DNA of 64,000 nucleotides from Gemmatimonadota bacterium (GCA_028287235.1 JAQBQB010000020.1:124001-188000), one strand, 5' to 3'; shown: positions 44,682-53,880, numbered from the stretch's first letter. Translations and numbers: made by a program. Notes: generated by a model not told the origin, from the letters alone.

Positions 44682-45907
44682 GGGTCGTCGCGGCGCACCG
44701 GCAGCGTCATGCATCGTGGACCGCCGCCGCCGCGCACCAGCTCCGCGCCCTCGAAGGTGATCACCGCGCGGTCGCCCTCGGCGACGCGCTCCTCGCCCGT
44801 GAGAAAGGCGGTGCTCGACACGACGCGGAAGCCCATGCGCTGCAGCTCGTGCAGCGTGGCCTCGTTGCGTTGGTACGACAGAATGACGCCCGGCTTCATC
44901 GCTACAAAGTTACACCCCGACGCCCACTGTTCGCGCTCCTGCAGAGTGCGCCGCTCGCCGCCGCAGAACACCGGCTCGATGGGCATGTCGCACTCCTTGA
45001 GCGCGGCGAAGATGTTCGAGCGCTCGTGGATCGTGGCCTCGCCCTTTCGCCAGTGCAGCACGGGCAGCCGCTCCGGTCCGAGAAAGTGCGGCGGAAACAC
45101 GACGCACAGCTCGCGGTCGATCTGCGTGAAGATCATGTCGAGGTGGATCGCCGTGCTCTCCTTCGGCATCACCACGACGATGACGTCGCGCACGCCGCCG
45201 CGCTCGAAGAACTCCGAGGCGATCTGATCGATGGCGGCGGGACTCGACCGCTCGCTGAAGCCGAGCACCACGAGGTCGCGGCGCAACGGGTGAATGTCGC
45301 CGCCTTCGATCGTGTAGTTCACGCGCCGCTCGGAGGCGCCGTCGTAGAGCAGCCCGGCGTTGGTCAGCTCCGGGTGATGGGTGAACAGCGCCTTCATGAT
45401 GATCGCTTCGGTCCAGCGGATCGCGTAGCGCATGGAGCCCACGATCACGTGCTCGCCGGCGACCATGCAGCTGTCGCGCGTGAAGAACAGGTTCGGCAGC
45501 GGAGGCAGTACGTGTCCCGGCTCGTTGAGCGCCTTGGCGATCGGACCGGGCGGCTCGTCCTTGCCCTCGATGAGCATCCGCACGAGCGCTTCGGCATCCA
45601 GCTCGCTGATGTCGCGCGCCAACGGCTCCGAGGGGACGATGTCCATCGTCTCCCGGATCAGGAGATCGCGCGCCTCGGCGTTGGCGAGGATGTCGGCGAG
45701 CAGCGTCCGAACCTGATAGACGGTGGTGAACCGCTCCAAAATCGCGATGAAACGCCGATGCTCGCGTTGCGCCGACTCGGCTTCGATGATGTCGTCGTAG
45801 AGGTAGTCCGCGCGGTTGCTCGGGGTGACGGCGAGCAGTTCCGGACCCGGGGAATGCACAAGAACGCCGCGCAAACGGCCGATTTCCGATGAGACATGGG
45901 CGGGCAT
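44672..45907 (-). CDS. arcA: Arginine deiminase
   Basis: A 411-residue enzyme that converts arginine to citrulline and ammonia, the first step of the arginine deiminase energy pathway. The guanidine-modifying fold shows NLFFTRDSCMVAG, the Glu/Asp site NYTIEGGDIHPL, the His in TAIHLDMIF and the catalytic C399 in the glycine-rich GGGGPRCMTLPVRR end. Length matches the family. No ornithine transcarbamylase or carbamate kinase is adjacent, so energy yield through a complete pathway is unproven. It is divergent from rex, with a Rex operator 57 bp upstream of its start, so control by NADH/NAD ratio is likely. Confidence 0.93.
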   Translation of the reverse strand: MPAHVSSEIGRLRGVLVHSPGPELLAVTPSNRADYLYDDIIEAESAQREHRRFIAILERFTTVYQVRTLLADILANAEARDLLIRETMDIVPSEPLARDISELDAEALVRMLIEGKDEPPGPIAKALNEPGHVLPPLPNLFFTRDSCMVAGEHVIVGSMRYAIRWTEAIIMKALFTHHPELTNAGLLYDGASERRVNYTIEGGDIHPLRRDLVVLGFSERSSPAAIDQIASEFFERGGVRDVIVVVMPKESTAIHLDMIFTQIDRELCVVFPPHFLGPERLPVLHWRKGEATIHERSNIFAALKECDMPIEPVFCGGERRTLQEREQWASGCNFVAMKPGVILSYQRNEATLHELQRMGFRVVSSTAFLTGEERVAEGDRAVITFEGAELVRGGGGPRCMTLPVRRDDPWA

Positions 45908-45963
45908 GGCGCAAAAGCTAACCCGGGCTCACCGGCTGGTGCAGTTAGACCCGCTCCTTTAAC

Positions 45964-45981
45964 TTGTGAATGAATTCACAA
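45964..45981. promoter_or_regulatory. Rex operator
   Basis: TTGTGAATGAATTCACAA is an exact match to the established Rex site TTGTGAAnnnnTTCACAA. It lies in the arcA-rex divergent region and includes the proposed rex ATG. Confidence 0.88.
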
Positions 45982-46617
45982 GCCGCTGTGTCCGTGAAAC
46001 GCATCGCAGATTCCACCGTCCGACGCCTCTCGGCCTACCTCCGCTTCCTGGAGGACTTCGAGGGCCGGGGACTGATGACCATATCGAGCGAAGAGCTGGC
46101 GAAACGTGGCGGAACGACCTCGGCGCAGGTCCGAAAGGACTTGTCGTTCTTTGGCTCGTTCGGCAAGCGCGGGTTGGGTTATTCCGTCCCCGAGCTCGCC
46201 GGCCGCCTTCGCGAGATCCTCGGGCTCGGCCGCGAGTGGAAGATCGTCATCGTCGGCGCCGGCAAGATCGGCGCGGCGCTCGCGCAGTATCGGGGCTTCC
46301 GGCAGCGCGGCTTCAGCATCCTCGCCGCCTACGACAACAACCCTGAGAAAATCGGTCGCAAGCTGGAGGACATTCCCGTGCGCGACATCGATCAGCTCGA
46401 GCGCGACATCGAGCGCGAGAAGCCCGACATCGCTGTGCTCACGGTGCCGGCCGAGGAAGCGCAGTCGGTCGTGAACCGCGTGGTGAGCGTCGGCGTGAAG
46501 GCGATCCTGAACTTCGCTCCCACGCAGCTACACGCGCCCGCCGACGTCACGGTGAAGACCGTGAACATGGCGATGGAGCTCGAGGGGTTGAGCTTCGCGT
46601 TGACGAATCGGGAGTAG
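45970..46617 (+). CDS. rex: Redox-sensing transcriptional repressor Rex
   Basis: A 215-residue NADH-sensing repressor. The N-terminal winged helix (STVRRLSAYLRFLEDFE, GTTSAQVRKDLSFFGSFGKRG) contacts DNA, and the C-terminal Rossmann domain (IVIVGAGKIGAALAQY) binds NADH/NAD. The final helix (TVKTVNMAMELEGLSFALTN) swaps across the dimer. The ATG at 45970 lies inside the Rex operator; a GTG at 45988 (start MSVKRIADST) is an equally good fit to family N-termini and would put the operator just upstream. It most likely represses itself and perhaps arcA. Confidence 0.95.
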   Translation: MNSQAAVSVKRIADSTVRRLSAYLRFLEDFEGRGLMTISSEELAKRGGTTSAQVRKDLSFFGSFGKRGLGYSVPELAGRLREILGLGREWKIVIVGAGKIGAALAQYRGFRQRGFSILAAYDNNPEKIGRKLEDIPVRDIDQLERDIEREKPDIAVLTVPAEEAQSVVNRVVSVGVKAILNFAPTQLHAPADVTVKTVNMAMELEGLSFALTNRE

Positions 46618-46627
46618 GAACGCCGGT

Positions 46628-46639
46628 CGCTCAGGATGA
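46628..46639. repeat. Half copy of the GTCATCCTGAGCG-family repeat
   Basis: CGCTCAGGATGA matches one arm of the elements at 10789-10927 and 34310-34383. It lies in the 33-bp space between the convergent rex and rsmA genes. Confidence 0.55.
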
Positions 46640-46650
46640 GGCGTGCGGCG

Positions 46651-47469
46651 TCACGGCCGCGCCCGCACCAGCTTCGCGAACTGTTCCGGCGACAATGTCT
46701 CCGGCCGCGCCGTAGGATCGATCTCGGCGGTCGCCAGTGCAGCGTCGGCCTGCTCCACGGAAATTCCCCACACCGATCGAATCACGCGCCGCAGTTGCTT
46801 GCGCCGCATACCGAAGGCGTCGAGCACGAAGCGGCGGAAGGTCGCTTCCTCTTCGGGCGAAACGGCGGGATCATCGCGCGGCTCGATGCGCACCACGGCA
46901 CTCTCCACCTTGGGCGGCGGCAGGAACGACCCGGGCGCGACGCGGAACATGAGCTTCGCCTTGGCCAGCGCCTGCACGTTCACCGACAGCGCTCCATACT
47001 CGTCCGACCCCGGCGCCGCGACGATGCGCTCGGCCACCTCGCGCTGCACGAGGTAGACGGCTTTCTCCGGGCGCGGACGCTCGAGTGCATGAAAGAGGAT
47101 CGGCGTGGTGATGTAATACGGTACGTTGCCGACGAGCTGAAACGGACCGCCGGCGACTTCGCGCAGATTGACCGTCAGCACGTCCGCCTCCACGACCGAC
47201 ACCGACGGCTCGGACGCATACTTCTCGCGCAGCTTGGCGGCGAGCGCGCGATCGTATTCGATCAACACGAGCTTCTTCGCATGCGGCAGCAGCGTCGCGG
47301 TGAGACTTCCCCGCCCTGGGCCGATCTCCACCACCGTCTCGTCGCCCGACAGCTCGAGGGCGTCGACGATGCGCTGGAGAATGCGCTTGTCGTTGAGGAA
47401 GTGCTGTCCGAGGCTTTTCCGGACAGGAGGATGGGTACGCGGCGGTTTGCCGTCGTCAGGCGATGCCAT
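46651..47469 (-). CDS. rsmA: 16S rRNA dimethyladenosine transferase
   Basis: A 272-residue SAM-dependent enzyme that dimethylates two adjacent adenines near the 3' end of 16S rRNA. Landmarks are the N-terminal KSLGQHFLND, the SAM loop VVEIGPGRGSLT, the catalytic NVPYYITTPI and the C-terminal PPPKVESAVVRI with FGMRRKQLRRVIRSV. The ATG at 47469 is chosen by the family length (about 270). The long upstream frame belongs to the phosphatase region and is rejected. It is convergent with rex. Confidence 0.95.
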   Translation of the reverse strand: MASPDDGKPPRTHPPVRKSLGQHFLNDKRILQRIVDALELSGDETVVEIGPGRGSLTATLLPHAKKLVLIEYDRALAAKLREKYASEPSVSVVEADVLTVNLREVAGGPFQLVGNVPYYITTPILFHALERPRPEKAVYLVQREVAERIVAAPGSDEYGALSVNVQALAKAKLMFRVAPGSFLPPPKVESAVVRIEPRDDPAVSPEEEATFRRFVLDAFGMRRKQLRRVIRSVWGISVEQADAALATAEIDPTARPETLSPEQFAKLVRARP

Positions 47470-47480
47470 GGGCGGGAGTG

Positions 47481-49079
47481 CTACGTCCGCAGCAGGACGA
47501 TCGTCAGATCGTCGCGCCGCGTTGTCGTGGTGATGTGCGCGTCGAGCACTTCGAAAACGCGCTCGAGGATGACGGCAGGCGTCGCATCGCGATGTTTGCG
47601 GATCTCGTCGAGCACGCGCTCTTCGCCCAACCGCTCGCCGGCACGGTTGCGCGCATCGCTCACGCCGTCGGTGAAGAGCACGAGCAGATCGGCGCCCGCG
47701 CGCCAGTCGCGGCGCGCTGTGGCCGGCCGCCGCTCGTCCATGCCGATCGGTGGATCGCTCGCCGCGAGCCGCTCGAAATCCTTTCCTTCCGCGAGCAGGA
47801 ACGCGTGCGGATGTCCGGTGTTCGAGTAGCGCAGCTCGTTGTTCGCGGGGTCGATCGCCGCGTAGAACGCCGAGATGAACATCTCCGTCACCGCCAGCTC
47901 TTCGCGCAGCGTCGACATGAGCGCGTGCAGCATCTCGCCCGGATCGCCCGTGGCTTGCGAGTGGATCGCCGCGGCGCTCATCGCGAGCGCCATGATCAGC
48001 GCCGCCTGATAGCCATGGCCCGAGACGTCGCCGATCATCACGCCCGTCTTGCCGTGGCCGAGGCGGAAGAGGTTGTAGAAGTCTCCTCCCACGCTCTCCG
48101 CAGGAACGACCCGCGCCGCGACCGTGGCGTGCGGCGCGACGATGGCGTTGTTCGGCAAGAGCTTCATCTGCAGGTCGTGCGCGAGCTGCATCTCGTGAGC
48201 GAGCCGCTGCTGCTCGACCGACGCGCGCACGAGCCGCGTATTCTGGATCGCCGTGCCGATCTGCGTGGCGATCGCCGCGATGAGCTTCTGATCGCCGGCC
48301 GTGAACGGCTGCCCCGAGCGCCGGTCGGAAAGATTCACGACGCCGAGCGGCTCCGCGCCGCGCGGTGCAGGCGCGGTCCACATGATGGGCACGGAGAGCA
48401 TCGCGCCGCGGCGATAGCCGGCTTCCTCGGGACAGATCATCTGATCCGGCTCGGCGAGCATGGGATGCTGCGTGCGGAACACGCGCGCGCTCACGCTGCA
48501 CGGGTCGTCGACGTTGATGCTCGGCACCGTGGCGAGGTCCACGCCGAGCGCGGCCACCGCCTTCAGCGTGTTCGTGGTGCGGTCGTGCACGAGGACCGAT
48601 GCGCGCCGCGCGCCCACCGTCTCGGAGACTTCGCTCAGGATCGTCTTCGTCGCTTCGTCGAGTGCGACGGTGCGGCCGAGGATCTCGCTGATCGTGTAGA
48701 GCAGATTGATCTCCTCGTACCGCTCGGCGAGCTCGTTGGCCGCGTGCTCCACCTCGAGCGCCGACTGGAGATATTGCGTGACGACGGGGAGCAGAAAGGC
48801 CATGAAGCTCTGGAGCTCCACGTCGCGCTCGGGACAGGGACCGAGCGCCAGCCACGCGCGCCGCGGGCCCGGCACTCCGGCGATGACCACCGTTCCGGCG
48901 GGCGACTGGACATGGACTTCGCCCTCGGACAGCGCGGGAAACCGGGACGGCATCGGTGCATTGGCGGTGGCTGCGTCGAGCGAAGGCGGCCCGTCGCCGG
49001 TACTCGGCTGCGTCCAGACGCCCGCATCGCAATGCGTGGCGTCGTGGAACGCGGTGAGCACGTGCACCAGGTCGTTCAT
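47481..49079 (-). CDS. GAF-domain PP2C-type (SpoIIE-like) serine phosphatase
   Basis: A 532-residue signalling phosphatase. An N-terminal region (1-110) of unknown fold precedes a GAF domain (about 125-290: ILGRTVALDEATKTILSEV, MLSVPIMWT, LGVVNLSDRR). A short coiled coil (EQQRLAHEMQLAHDLQMKLLP) leads to the SpoIIE/PP2C catalytic domain with VPAESVGGDFYNLF, GKTGVMIGDVSGHGYQAAL and the metal-binding end RRDDLTIVLLR. It probably dephosphorylates the STAS protein encoded at 49643-49975, so the GAF ligand would set the state of a partner switch. It overlaps the kinase gene by 4 nt. Confidence 0.9.
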   Translation of the reverse strand: MNDLVHVLTAFHDATHCDAGVWTQPSTGDGPPSLDAATANAPMPSRFPALSEGEVHVQSPAGTVVIAGVPGPRRAWLALGPCPERDVELQSFMAFLLPVVTQYLQSALEVEHAANELAERYEEINLLYTISEILGRTVALDEATKTILSEVSETVGARRASVLVHDRTTNTLKAVAALGVDLATVPSINVDDPCSVSARVFRTQHPMLAEPDQMICPEEAGYRRGAMLSVPIMWTAPAPRGAEPLGVVNLSDRRSGQPFTAGDQKLIAAIATQIGTAIQNTRLVRASVEQQRLAHEMQLAHDLQMKLLPNNAIVAPHATVAARVVPAESVGGDFYNLFRLGHGKTGVMIGDVSGHGYQAALIMALAMSAAAIHSQATGDPGEMLHALMSTLREELAVTEMFISAFYAAIDPANNELRYSNTGHPHAFLLAEGKDFERLAASDPPIGMDERRPATARRDWRAGADLLVLFTDGVSDARNRAGERLGEERVLDEIRKHRDATPAVILERVFEVLDAHITTTTRRDDLTIVLLRT

Positions 49080-49534
49080 TCGCGGTTGAGCGTCATCCGG
49101 ACGACACTGCCACGCGCGCCGTCGACGCGTTCCACGCGGTCCATCAGCGCGCGCATGAGGAACAGCCCGCGGCCATCTTCGCGCTGGAGATTCTCCGGTG
49201 TCGTCGGGTCGGCCGACGGCGCGTCGAAATCGAAGCCGTCGCCCTCGTCGCCGACTTCCACCACCAACCGCTTCGTGTCGACTTCGGCGCGGACGTGGAC
49301 GTGCTTCGCCGGGTCCTCGCCGTTGCCGCGCAGGATGGCGTTGGACAACGCCTCGCTGAGCGCCACCGGAACGTTGAGCATGATCTGGCCGCGCGCGAAG
49401 TCCATGACCTCGCACTCGTGCCGAATCAGCTCGACGACGTCTTCGATGAAGCGGACGTCGCTCGGGATCTCGAGCTCGACGACCCGCACATCGTCGCCGG
49501 GGGGTGGCACCTTGTTTGTTATCGCAGCAGACAT
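49076..49534 (-). CDS. RsbW-like anti-sigma factor kinase
   Basis: A 152-residue GHKL ATPase. The N box is ALSEALSNAILRGNGED, and the Mg/ATP site has EVGDEGDGFDFDAP and DGRGLFLMRALMD. These proteins hold a sigma factor and phosphorylate a STAS antagonist. No sigma factor gene lies in the window. Start at 49534 (MSAAITNK) is preferred; the extension to 49552 would use TTG. Its product would link the phosphatase and STAS proteins into one partner-switching module. Confidence 0.88.
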   Translation of the reverse strand: MSAAITNKVPPPGDDVRVVELEIPSDVRFIEDVVELIRHECEVMDFARGQIMLNVPVALSEALSNAILRGNGEDPAKHVHVRAEVDTKRLVVEVGDEGDGFDFDAPSADPTTPENLQREDGRGLFLMRALMDRVERVDGARGSVVRMTLNRE

Positions 49535-49642
49535 CGGTGAATGATAAGACAAAGGGCACCGGCACGGAGCGGCTGTCTCATGCCGCCACCATGCCGATGC
49601 CCGTCGCAGGGAGCTTCCGACGCGTGAACAGCGCCAGAAGCG

Positions 49643-49975
49643 TCAGAAGCTCTGGAGTGCGCGCTCGCGCGTGTCGGCAATCTGGAACAGCGTATCGAGC
49701 TTGGTCAGCTCGAACAGCGTCTTGAGATCGTCGTTGAGATTGGCCAGCCGCAGCTCGCCGCCCTGCTCGCGAATCTTCTTCGAGAGCGAAACGAGCACGC
49801 CGAGGCCCGAGCTGTCGATGTAGCCGGTCTGGGAGAAGTCGATGAGGAACTTCTTTTCGCCGCGCTCGAGCTCATCGAGGACCTTCTGCTTCAGCTCCTG
49901 CCGATTGCCCACGATCAGCTGCCCCTCCACATCCACCACAACGACCTCCCCCTCCTTCTTGATCGAGAAGCTCAT
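49643..49975 (-). CDS. STAS-domain anti-sigma factor antagonist
   Basis: A 110-residue STAS protein. The phosphorylatable serine lies in GYIDSSGLGVLVSLSKK. The N-terminus MSFSIKKEGEVVVVDVEGQL is typical. A strong AGGAG ribosome site lies before the ATG at 49975. It is separated from the kinase gene by 108 bp, in which I see nothing else. When dephosphorylated it would bind the RsbW-like kinase and release its target. Confidence 0.92.
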   Translation of the reverse strand: MSFSIKKEGEVVVVDVEGQLIVGNRQELKQKVLDELERGEKKFLIDFSQTGYIDSSGLGVLVSLSKKIREQGGELRLANLNDDLKTLFELTKLDTLFQIADTRERALQSF

Positions 49976-49986
49976 GTCGTACTCTC

Positions 49987-51012
49987 CTAGCGGGACTCGT
50001 TCGTTGTCACCGGCGCATCCGGCGTCTGGGACGCTTGGAGCGCGGTAATGGCAGCCACATTGATAATGTCCTCTACAACGGCCCCGCGCGAGAGATCGCT
50101 GCAAGGCCGTCGTAGCCCCTGAACGATCGGACCGATCGCGCTCGCACCGGCCAGCCGCTGCACCAACTTGTACGCGATGTTTCCGGCGTCGAGCGACGGG
50201 AACACGAGCACGTTCGCTCGGCCAGCCACCGGACTGCCCGGAGCCTTCCGGGACGCGACCACGCTAGCGAGCGCAGCGTCTCCTTGCAATTCTCCGTCCA
50301 CAGCGAGGTGAGGCGCACGCGACCGAACTTCGGCCAACGCGGCCCGCACCAGCTCGACCGACGGACCCGAGGCGCTTCCCTTCGTGCTGAACGACAGGAA
50401 CGCGACGACCGGCTCGTCGCCGACGATGCGACGCCGATCGGCGGCCGCGGCGATGGCGATGTCCGCGAGCTGCGACGGGTCGGGATACCGGACGACGGCA
50501 CAGTCGGTGAACGTCAGGACCTCCGCCGCGTCGGTGCCGCGAAAGGGCGGCACGACCATGTAAAACGCGCTCGAAATCGTTTGGACGCCGGCTTGCGGAC
50601 CGACCGTCCACAGCGCGGCGCGCAGCACGTCGCCGGTGGTGTGCACCGCGCCGGCGACGCAGCCGTCGGCCTGTCCGTCGGCGACGAGGGCGTCGGCGAA
50701 GAAGAGCGGCGTGTGGAGAAGCCGCGTGGCCTCTTCATTTGTGAGCCCCTTCGCGCCGCGCGACTCCAACAGCCGATCCGCGGCGATGCGGGTCAACGGA
50801 TCCGAACGCGGGTCGCGCACCGGAAGTCCGAGCGCGCGCACGGCGGCATGCGAATCCTCGTCGGCCGGGTCGAGCACCAGGATCGGATCGACGATGCGCC
50901 GGCGCGCCAGGTCGGCGACCGCGGCGCGGGTGCGTTCGTCCGCGCTCTCGGGAAAGACGATTCGACGAACGTCGGCCGCCGCGCGCGCCTGCACGTCGGC
51001 AAGCCAGGTCAT
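49987..51012 (-). CDS. pta: Phosphate acetyltransferase
   Basis: A 341-residue Pta-type acyltransferase that interconverts acetyl-CoA and acetyl phosphate. It has [54 protein letters not shown] and [19 protein letters not shown], all typical of the PTA_PTB family catalytic domain. It is the short form without the N-terminal DRTGG domain. No acetate kinase gene is adjacent. The ATG overlaps the coaD stop by 4 nt, linking two CoA-related enzymes. Confidence 0.92.
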   Translation of the reverse strand: MTWLADVQARAAADVRRIVFPESADERTRAAVADLARRRIVDPILVLDPADEDSHAAVRALGLPVRDPRSDPLTRIAADRLLESRGAKGLTNEEATRLLHTPLFFADALVADGQADGCVAGAVHTTGDVLRAALWTVGPQAGVQTISSAFYMVVPPFRGTDAAEVLTFTDCAVVRYPDPSQLADIAIAAAADRRRIVGDEPVVAFLSFSTKGSASGPSVELVRAALAEVRSRAPHLAVDGELQGDAALASVVASRKAPGSPVAGRANVLVFPSLDAGNIAYKLVQRLAGASAIGPIVQGLRRPCSDLSRGAVVEDIINVAAITALQASQTPDAPVTTNESR

Positions 51013-51491
51013 TTCGCCGCGCTGCGCTTGCGCAACGCGTCGGCCACCGCGGGATGCACGAGGCTCGTCAGATCTCCGCCATATCGCGCGATCTCGCGTA
51101 CCAAGCTCGCGCTGATGTACGTCGTGTCGAGCGACGGCACCATGTACACGGTCTCGAGCTTCGGCGAGAGATGGCGGTTCATGAGCGCCATCTGATACTC
51201 GTACTCGAAGTCGCTCACGGCGCGCAGCCCACGAATCAACAGATTTGCCTTCTCGCTCGCGGCGAAATCGACCAATAGCCCGCCAAAGCTCTTCACGACG
51301 ACGCGCGGCTCGCCCCTCATGGTGGCGCGAATGAGCTCGACGCGCTCCTCGACGGTGAACAGCGGCTGCTTCGTCGAATTGGTCGCGACCGCCACGGTCA
51401 GCTGGTCGACGAACTCCAGGCTGCGGCGGATGAGGTCTTCATGCCCACGAGTAATCGGATCGAAGCTGCCGGCATAAATCGCTACGCGCAC
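51009..51491 (-). CDS. coaD: Phosphopantetheine adenylyltransferase
   Basis: A 160-residue nucleotidyltransferase of CoA biosynthesis. The HxGH-type site is [15 protein letters not shown] (TRGH variant), and the second ATP-binding motif is in [11 protein letters not shown]. Residues [12 protein letters not shown] and [14 protein letters not shown] are characteristic. Length is normal. It lies downstream of a TAGGGT-armed repeat element (51500-51639) that separates it from rsmD by about 140 bp; rsmD-coaD adjacency is common in bacteria. Confidence 0.96.
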   Translation of the reverse strand: MRVAIYAGSFDPITRGHEDLIRRSLEFVDQLTVAVATNSTKQPLFTVEERVELIRATMRGEPRVVVKSFGGLLVDFAASEKANLLIRGLRAVSDFEYEYQMALMNRHLSPKLETVYMVPSLDTTYISASLVREIARYGGDLTSLVHPAVADALRKRSAAK

Positions 51492-51499
51492 AAAGAGCA

Positions 51500-51639
51500 G
51501 GGGTTAGGGTTGTGGGTCTAGGGTCTAGGGAAGGACTGTGGCCGCTCCGCGGCCACATCTTGAATGCCGTAGAAACTACATCATCGAGGCGCCGAAGGCG
51601 CCGTACCTTCCCTAAACTCTATACCCCAGACCCTATACC
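51500..51639. repeat. TAGGGT-armed inverted repeat element, copy B
   Basis: The left arm (TTAGGGT, TCTAGGG, ending TAGGGAAGG) and right arm (CCTTCCCTAAACTCTAT, ACCCTATACC) are complementary. The core holds GTGGCCGC-TCC-GCGGCCAC and GCGCCGAAGGCGC hairpins. It matches copy A at 22636-22780 in layout and in CGTACCTTCCCTAAA. Its right end supplies the rsmD stop codon (51633-51635). Confidence 0.85.
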
Positions 51640-52154
51640 GTCGTCCTGAACAGCGTAACCACGGTGCCGCCGTACTTCCGTCGCTCTCCGTCGCCGGGCA
51701 AGTGCTCGTTGATTCGGTGCTCGATGCCGAGGATGTCCGCGAACGGCGTCGTGAGCCAGCGCTCGGCGATCGTCGTCGCGATGCCGAGGTCGTAGGGCGG
51801 GTCGGCGAAGGCGACGTCGTAGGCGTGCGGCGCGAGATCCTGCACGAAACGCAGCGCGTCGCCGCGGCGAATGATGGCGCCCGAGCCCGCGCCGAGCGCA
51901 TCGATGTTCTCGCGAATCGCGGCGAGGCTCGCCGGCGACGACTCGACGAATTCCGCTACGTCGGCGCCGCGCGACAGCGCCTCGAGCCCCAGTGCGCCCG
52001 ATCCCGCGAAGAGATCGAGCACGCGTGCACCGGCGAGCCAGGGATTCACGATGCTCAACCACGCTTCACGCACGCGATCGCCCGTGGGACGCACCTGTTC
52101 GCCCTTGGGTGCGTTGATCACGCGTCCGCGCCACTTCCCCGCAACGATGCGCAT
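51633..52154 (-). CDS. rsmD: 16S rRNA (guanine-966-N2)-methyltransferase
   Basis: A 173-residue methyltransferase of the 30S subunit. Landmarks are the N-terminal MRIVAGKWRGRVINAPKG, the RPTGDRVREAWLSI segment, the SAM loop VLDLFAGSGALGLEALSRGA and the catalytic FADPPYD. The last codons and stop lie inside repeat copy B, so the protein terminus may have been altered by the repeat; the family core ends earlier and is intact. It lies 4 nt after recJ. Confidence 0.94.
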   Translation of the reverse strand: MRIVAGKWRGRVINAPKGEQVRPTGDRVREAWLSIVNPWLAGARVLDLFAGSGALGLEALSRGADVAEFVESSPASLAAIRENIDALGAGSGAIIRRGDALRFVQDLAPHAYDVAFADPPYDLGIATTIAERWLTTPFADILGIEHRINEHLPGDGERRKYGGTVVTLFRTTV

Positions 52155-52158
52155 GCGG

Positions 52159-53880
52159 TCAGGCGCGGAAGTCGGCGAGCCGCGCCTGGAGGCGTGACTC
52201 GCCGTTCCACTCGTCGCGCTCGAGGCGGAAGGCCACGTCGATGGTGGCTCCGACTTGCACTTCGCGCGCGCGCGGGCCCATGCCCCATCCGAGCGCAGTC
52301 AACTCACGGCCGTTGCTCTCGAGCAGCAGCTTGAGTCCATCCTTGCCGACGATGCGCGGCGGCGCCGCCACCGTCACGCGCCGCGACACGAGCAGCGGCG
52401 ACGGATTCCCCATGCCGCACGGCTCCATGTAGCGCAGCAGCGTCTCGAGCTCCTCGTCGATCTGATCGAAGGGAATTTCGAGATCGACGCGCAACTCCGG
52501 GACGAGATCGTCCTCGGTCAGTTGCGCCAACGCGATGCGGTTGAATCGCTCGGCGAAATCGGATACCCGGTCGGCGGCGATCGTCACGCCCGCTGCCACG
52601 CGGTGGCCGCCGAAGCGCAGGAGGAGATCGCTGCACTGCGTCAGGCCGCCGTGCAGGTCGAAGGCGCTGATCGAACGCCCCGAACCTTTTCCCTGCTCGC
52701 CGTCGAGCGCGATCAGCACGGTGGGCCGGCCGAACTCTTCGACGATGCGCGACGCCACGATGCCGATCACGCCAGCGTGCCACCCGTGCTCGGCGAGGAC
52801 GATGCCGTAGGTCGACGCGAGGTCCATGCGCTGCACGAGCTCACGCGCGCGCTCGAGCGTGGCGCGATCCATCTCCTGCCGCTTCGCGTTGAGCTCCTCG
52901 AGCTCCCGCGCGATCGGATTGGCTTCCTGTTCGGTGGCGGTCATCAAGAGCTCGACGCCGCGGAGAGCGCTTCCGAGGCGGCCGGCCGCATTGAGTCGCG
53001 GAGCGAGAATGAATCCGATGCGACCGGCCGTCAGCGGTTTCTTGTCGAGGCCCGCGGCGCGGATCATGGCGCGAATGCCGGGACGCGGATTGTCGTTCAG
53101 CAACTTGAGGCCGTAGCGCACGAACACGCGATTCTCGCCGCGCAGCGGCGCGACGTCCGCGATGGTGGCCAGCGCGACGAGATCGAGCATGCTGTAGACG
53201 ACATTCTCATTGCCGCCCACGGCGCGGGTCAGCGCGAGCGCGAGCTTGAACGCCACACCCACGGCGGCGAGGTCCTTGTCCGGCGACGTGCAATCCGGCC
53301 GCCGGGGATTGAGCATCGCGTACGCGGGCGGCAGCGGTCCACCTGGCAGGTGGTGATCGGTGACGATCACGTCGATGCCGCTCGCCTGCAGCTCGGTGAT
53401 CGGACCGATGGCGCTGGTGCCGCAGTCGCAGGTCACGACCAGCGTGGCGCCGACGTCCCTCGCCGCGCGCACGCCGGCATCGGTGAGGTCGTAGCCGTCC
53501 TCGAGCCGTCGCGGAATGAACGGGATCGCGTTGCCCCCCGCGGCGAGGAGCGTGCGGACCATGATCGTCGTCGAACAGATGCCGTCGACGTCGTAGTCGC
53601 CGTGCACGAGAATCGTCTCGTTCTCGCGCAGCGCGCGCGTGAGCCGCTCCACGGCGCGGTCGAGATCGGCGAGACAATTCGGCTCGTTGAGGTGTTCGAG
53701 GCGTGGCCGGAGATACGCCTTGGCGTCGTCCGGCGCGCCGAACCCGCGGGCCGCGAGCAGCTTGGAGATCGGCGCCGGCAGATGCAACTCGTGCTGAAGC
53801 CGCTCGACGACCGCGGCGTCAGGCTCGACGGGCAACAACCAGCGCGCCTGGGGCCGAGCGCGAACGGCGGCGGTAATCAC
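52159..53880 (-). CDS. recJ: Single-stranded-DNA-specific exonuclease RecJ
   Basis: A 573-residue 5'-3' nuclease. The DHH metal motifs are HGDYDVDGICST, the DCG of VTCDCGTSAIGP and VTDHHLPGG, followed by the DHHA1 region with FGGHRVAAG and an OB-like C-terminal domain (MEPCGMGNPSPLLV). Length is in the normal range. It acts in recombinational repair of single-strand gaps. It follows the C4-zinc protein gene by 38 nt and precedes rsmD by 4 nt. Confidence 0.96.
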   Translation of the reverse strand: MITAAVRARPQARWLLPVEPDAAVVERLQHELHLPAPISKLLAARGFGAPDDAKAYLRPRLEHLNEPNCLADLDRAVERLTRALRENETILVHGDYDVDGICSTTIMVRTLLAAGGNAIPFIPRRLEDGYDLTDAGVRAARDVGATLVVTCDCGTSAIGPITELQASGIDVIVTDHHLPGGPLPPAYAMLNPRRPDCTSPDKDLAAVGVAFKLALALTRAVGGNENVVYSMLDLVALATIADVAPLRGENRVFVRYGLKLLNDNPRPGIRAMIRAAGLDKKPLTAGRIGFILAPRLNAAGRLGSALRGVELLMTATEQEANPIARELEELNAKRQEMDRATLERARELVQRMDLASTYGIVLAEHGWHAGVIGIVASRIVEEFGRPTVLIALDGEQGKGSGRSISAFDLHGGLTQCSDLLLRFGGHRVAAGVTIAADRVSDFAERFNRIALAQLTEDDLVPELRVDLEIPFDQIDEELETLLRYMEPCGMGNPSPLLVSRRVTVAAPPRIVGKDGLKLLLESNGRELTALGWGMGPRAREVQVGATIDVAFRLERDEWNGESRLQARLADFRA

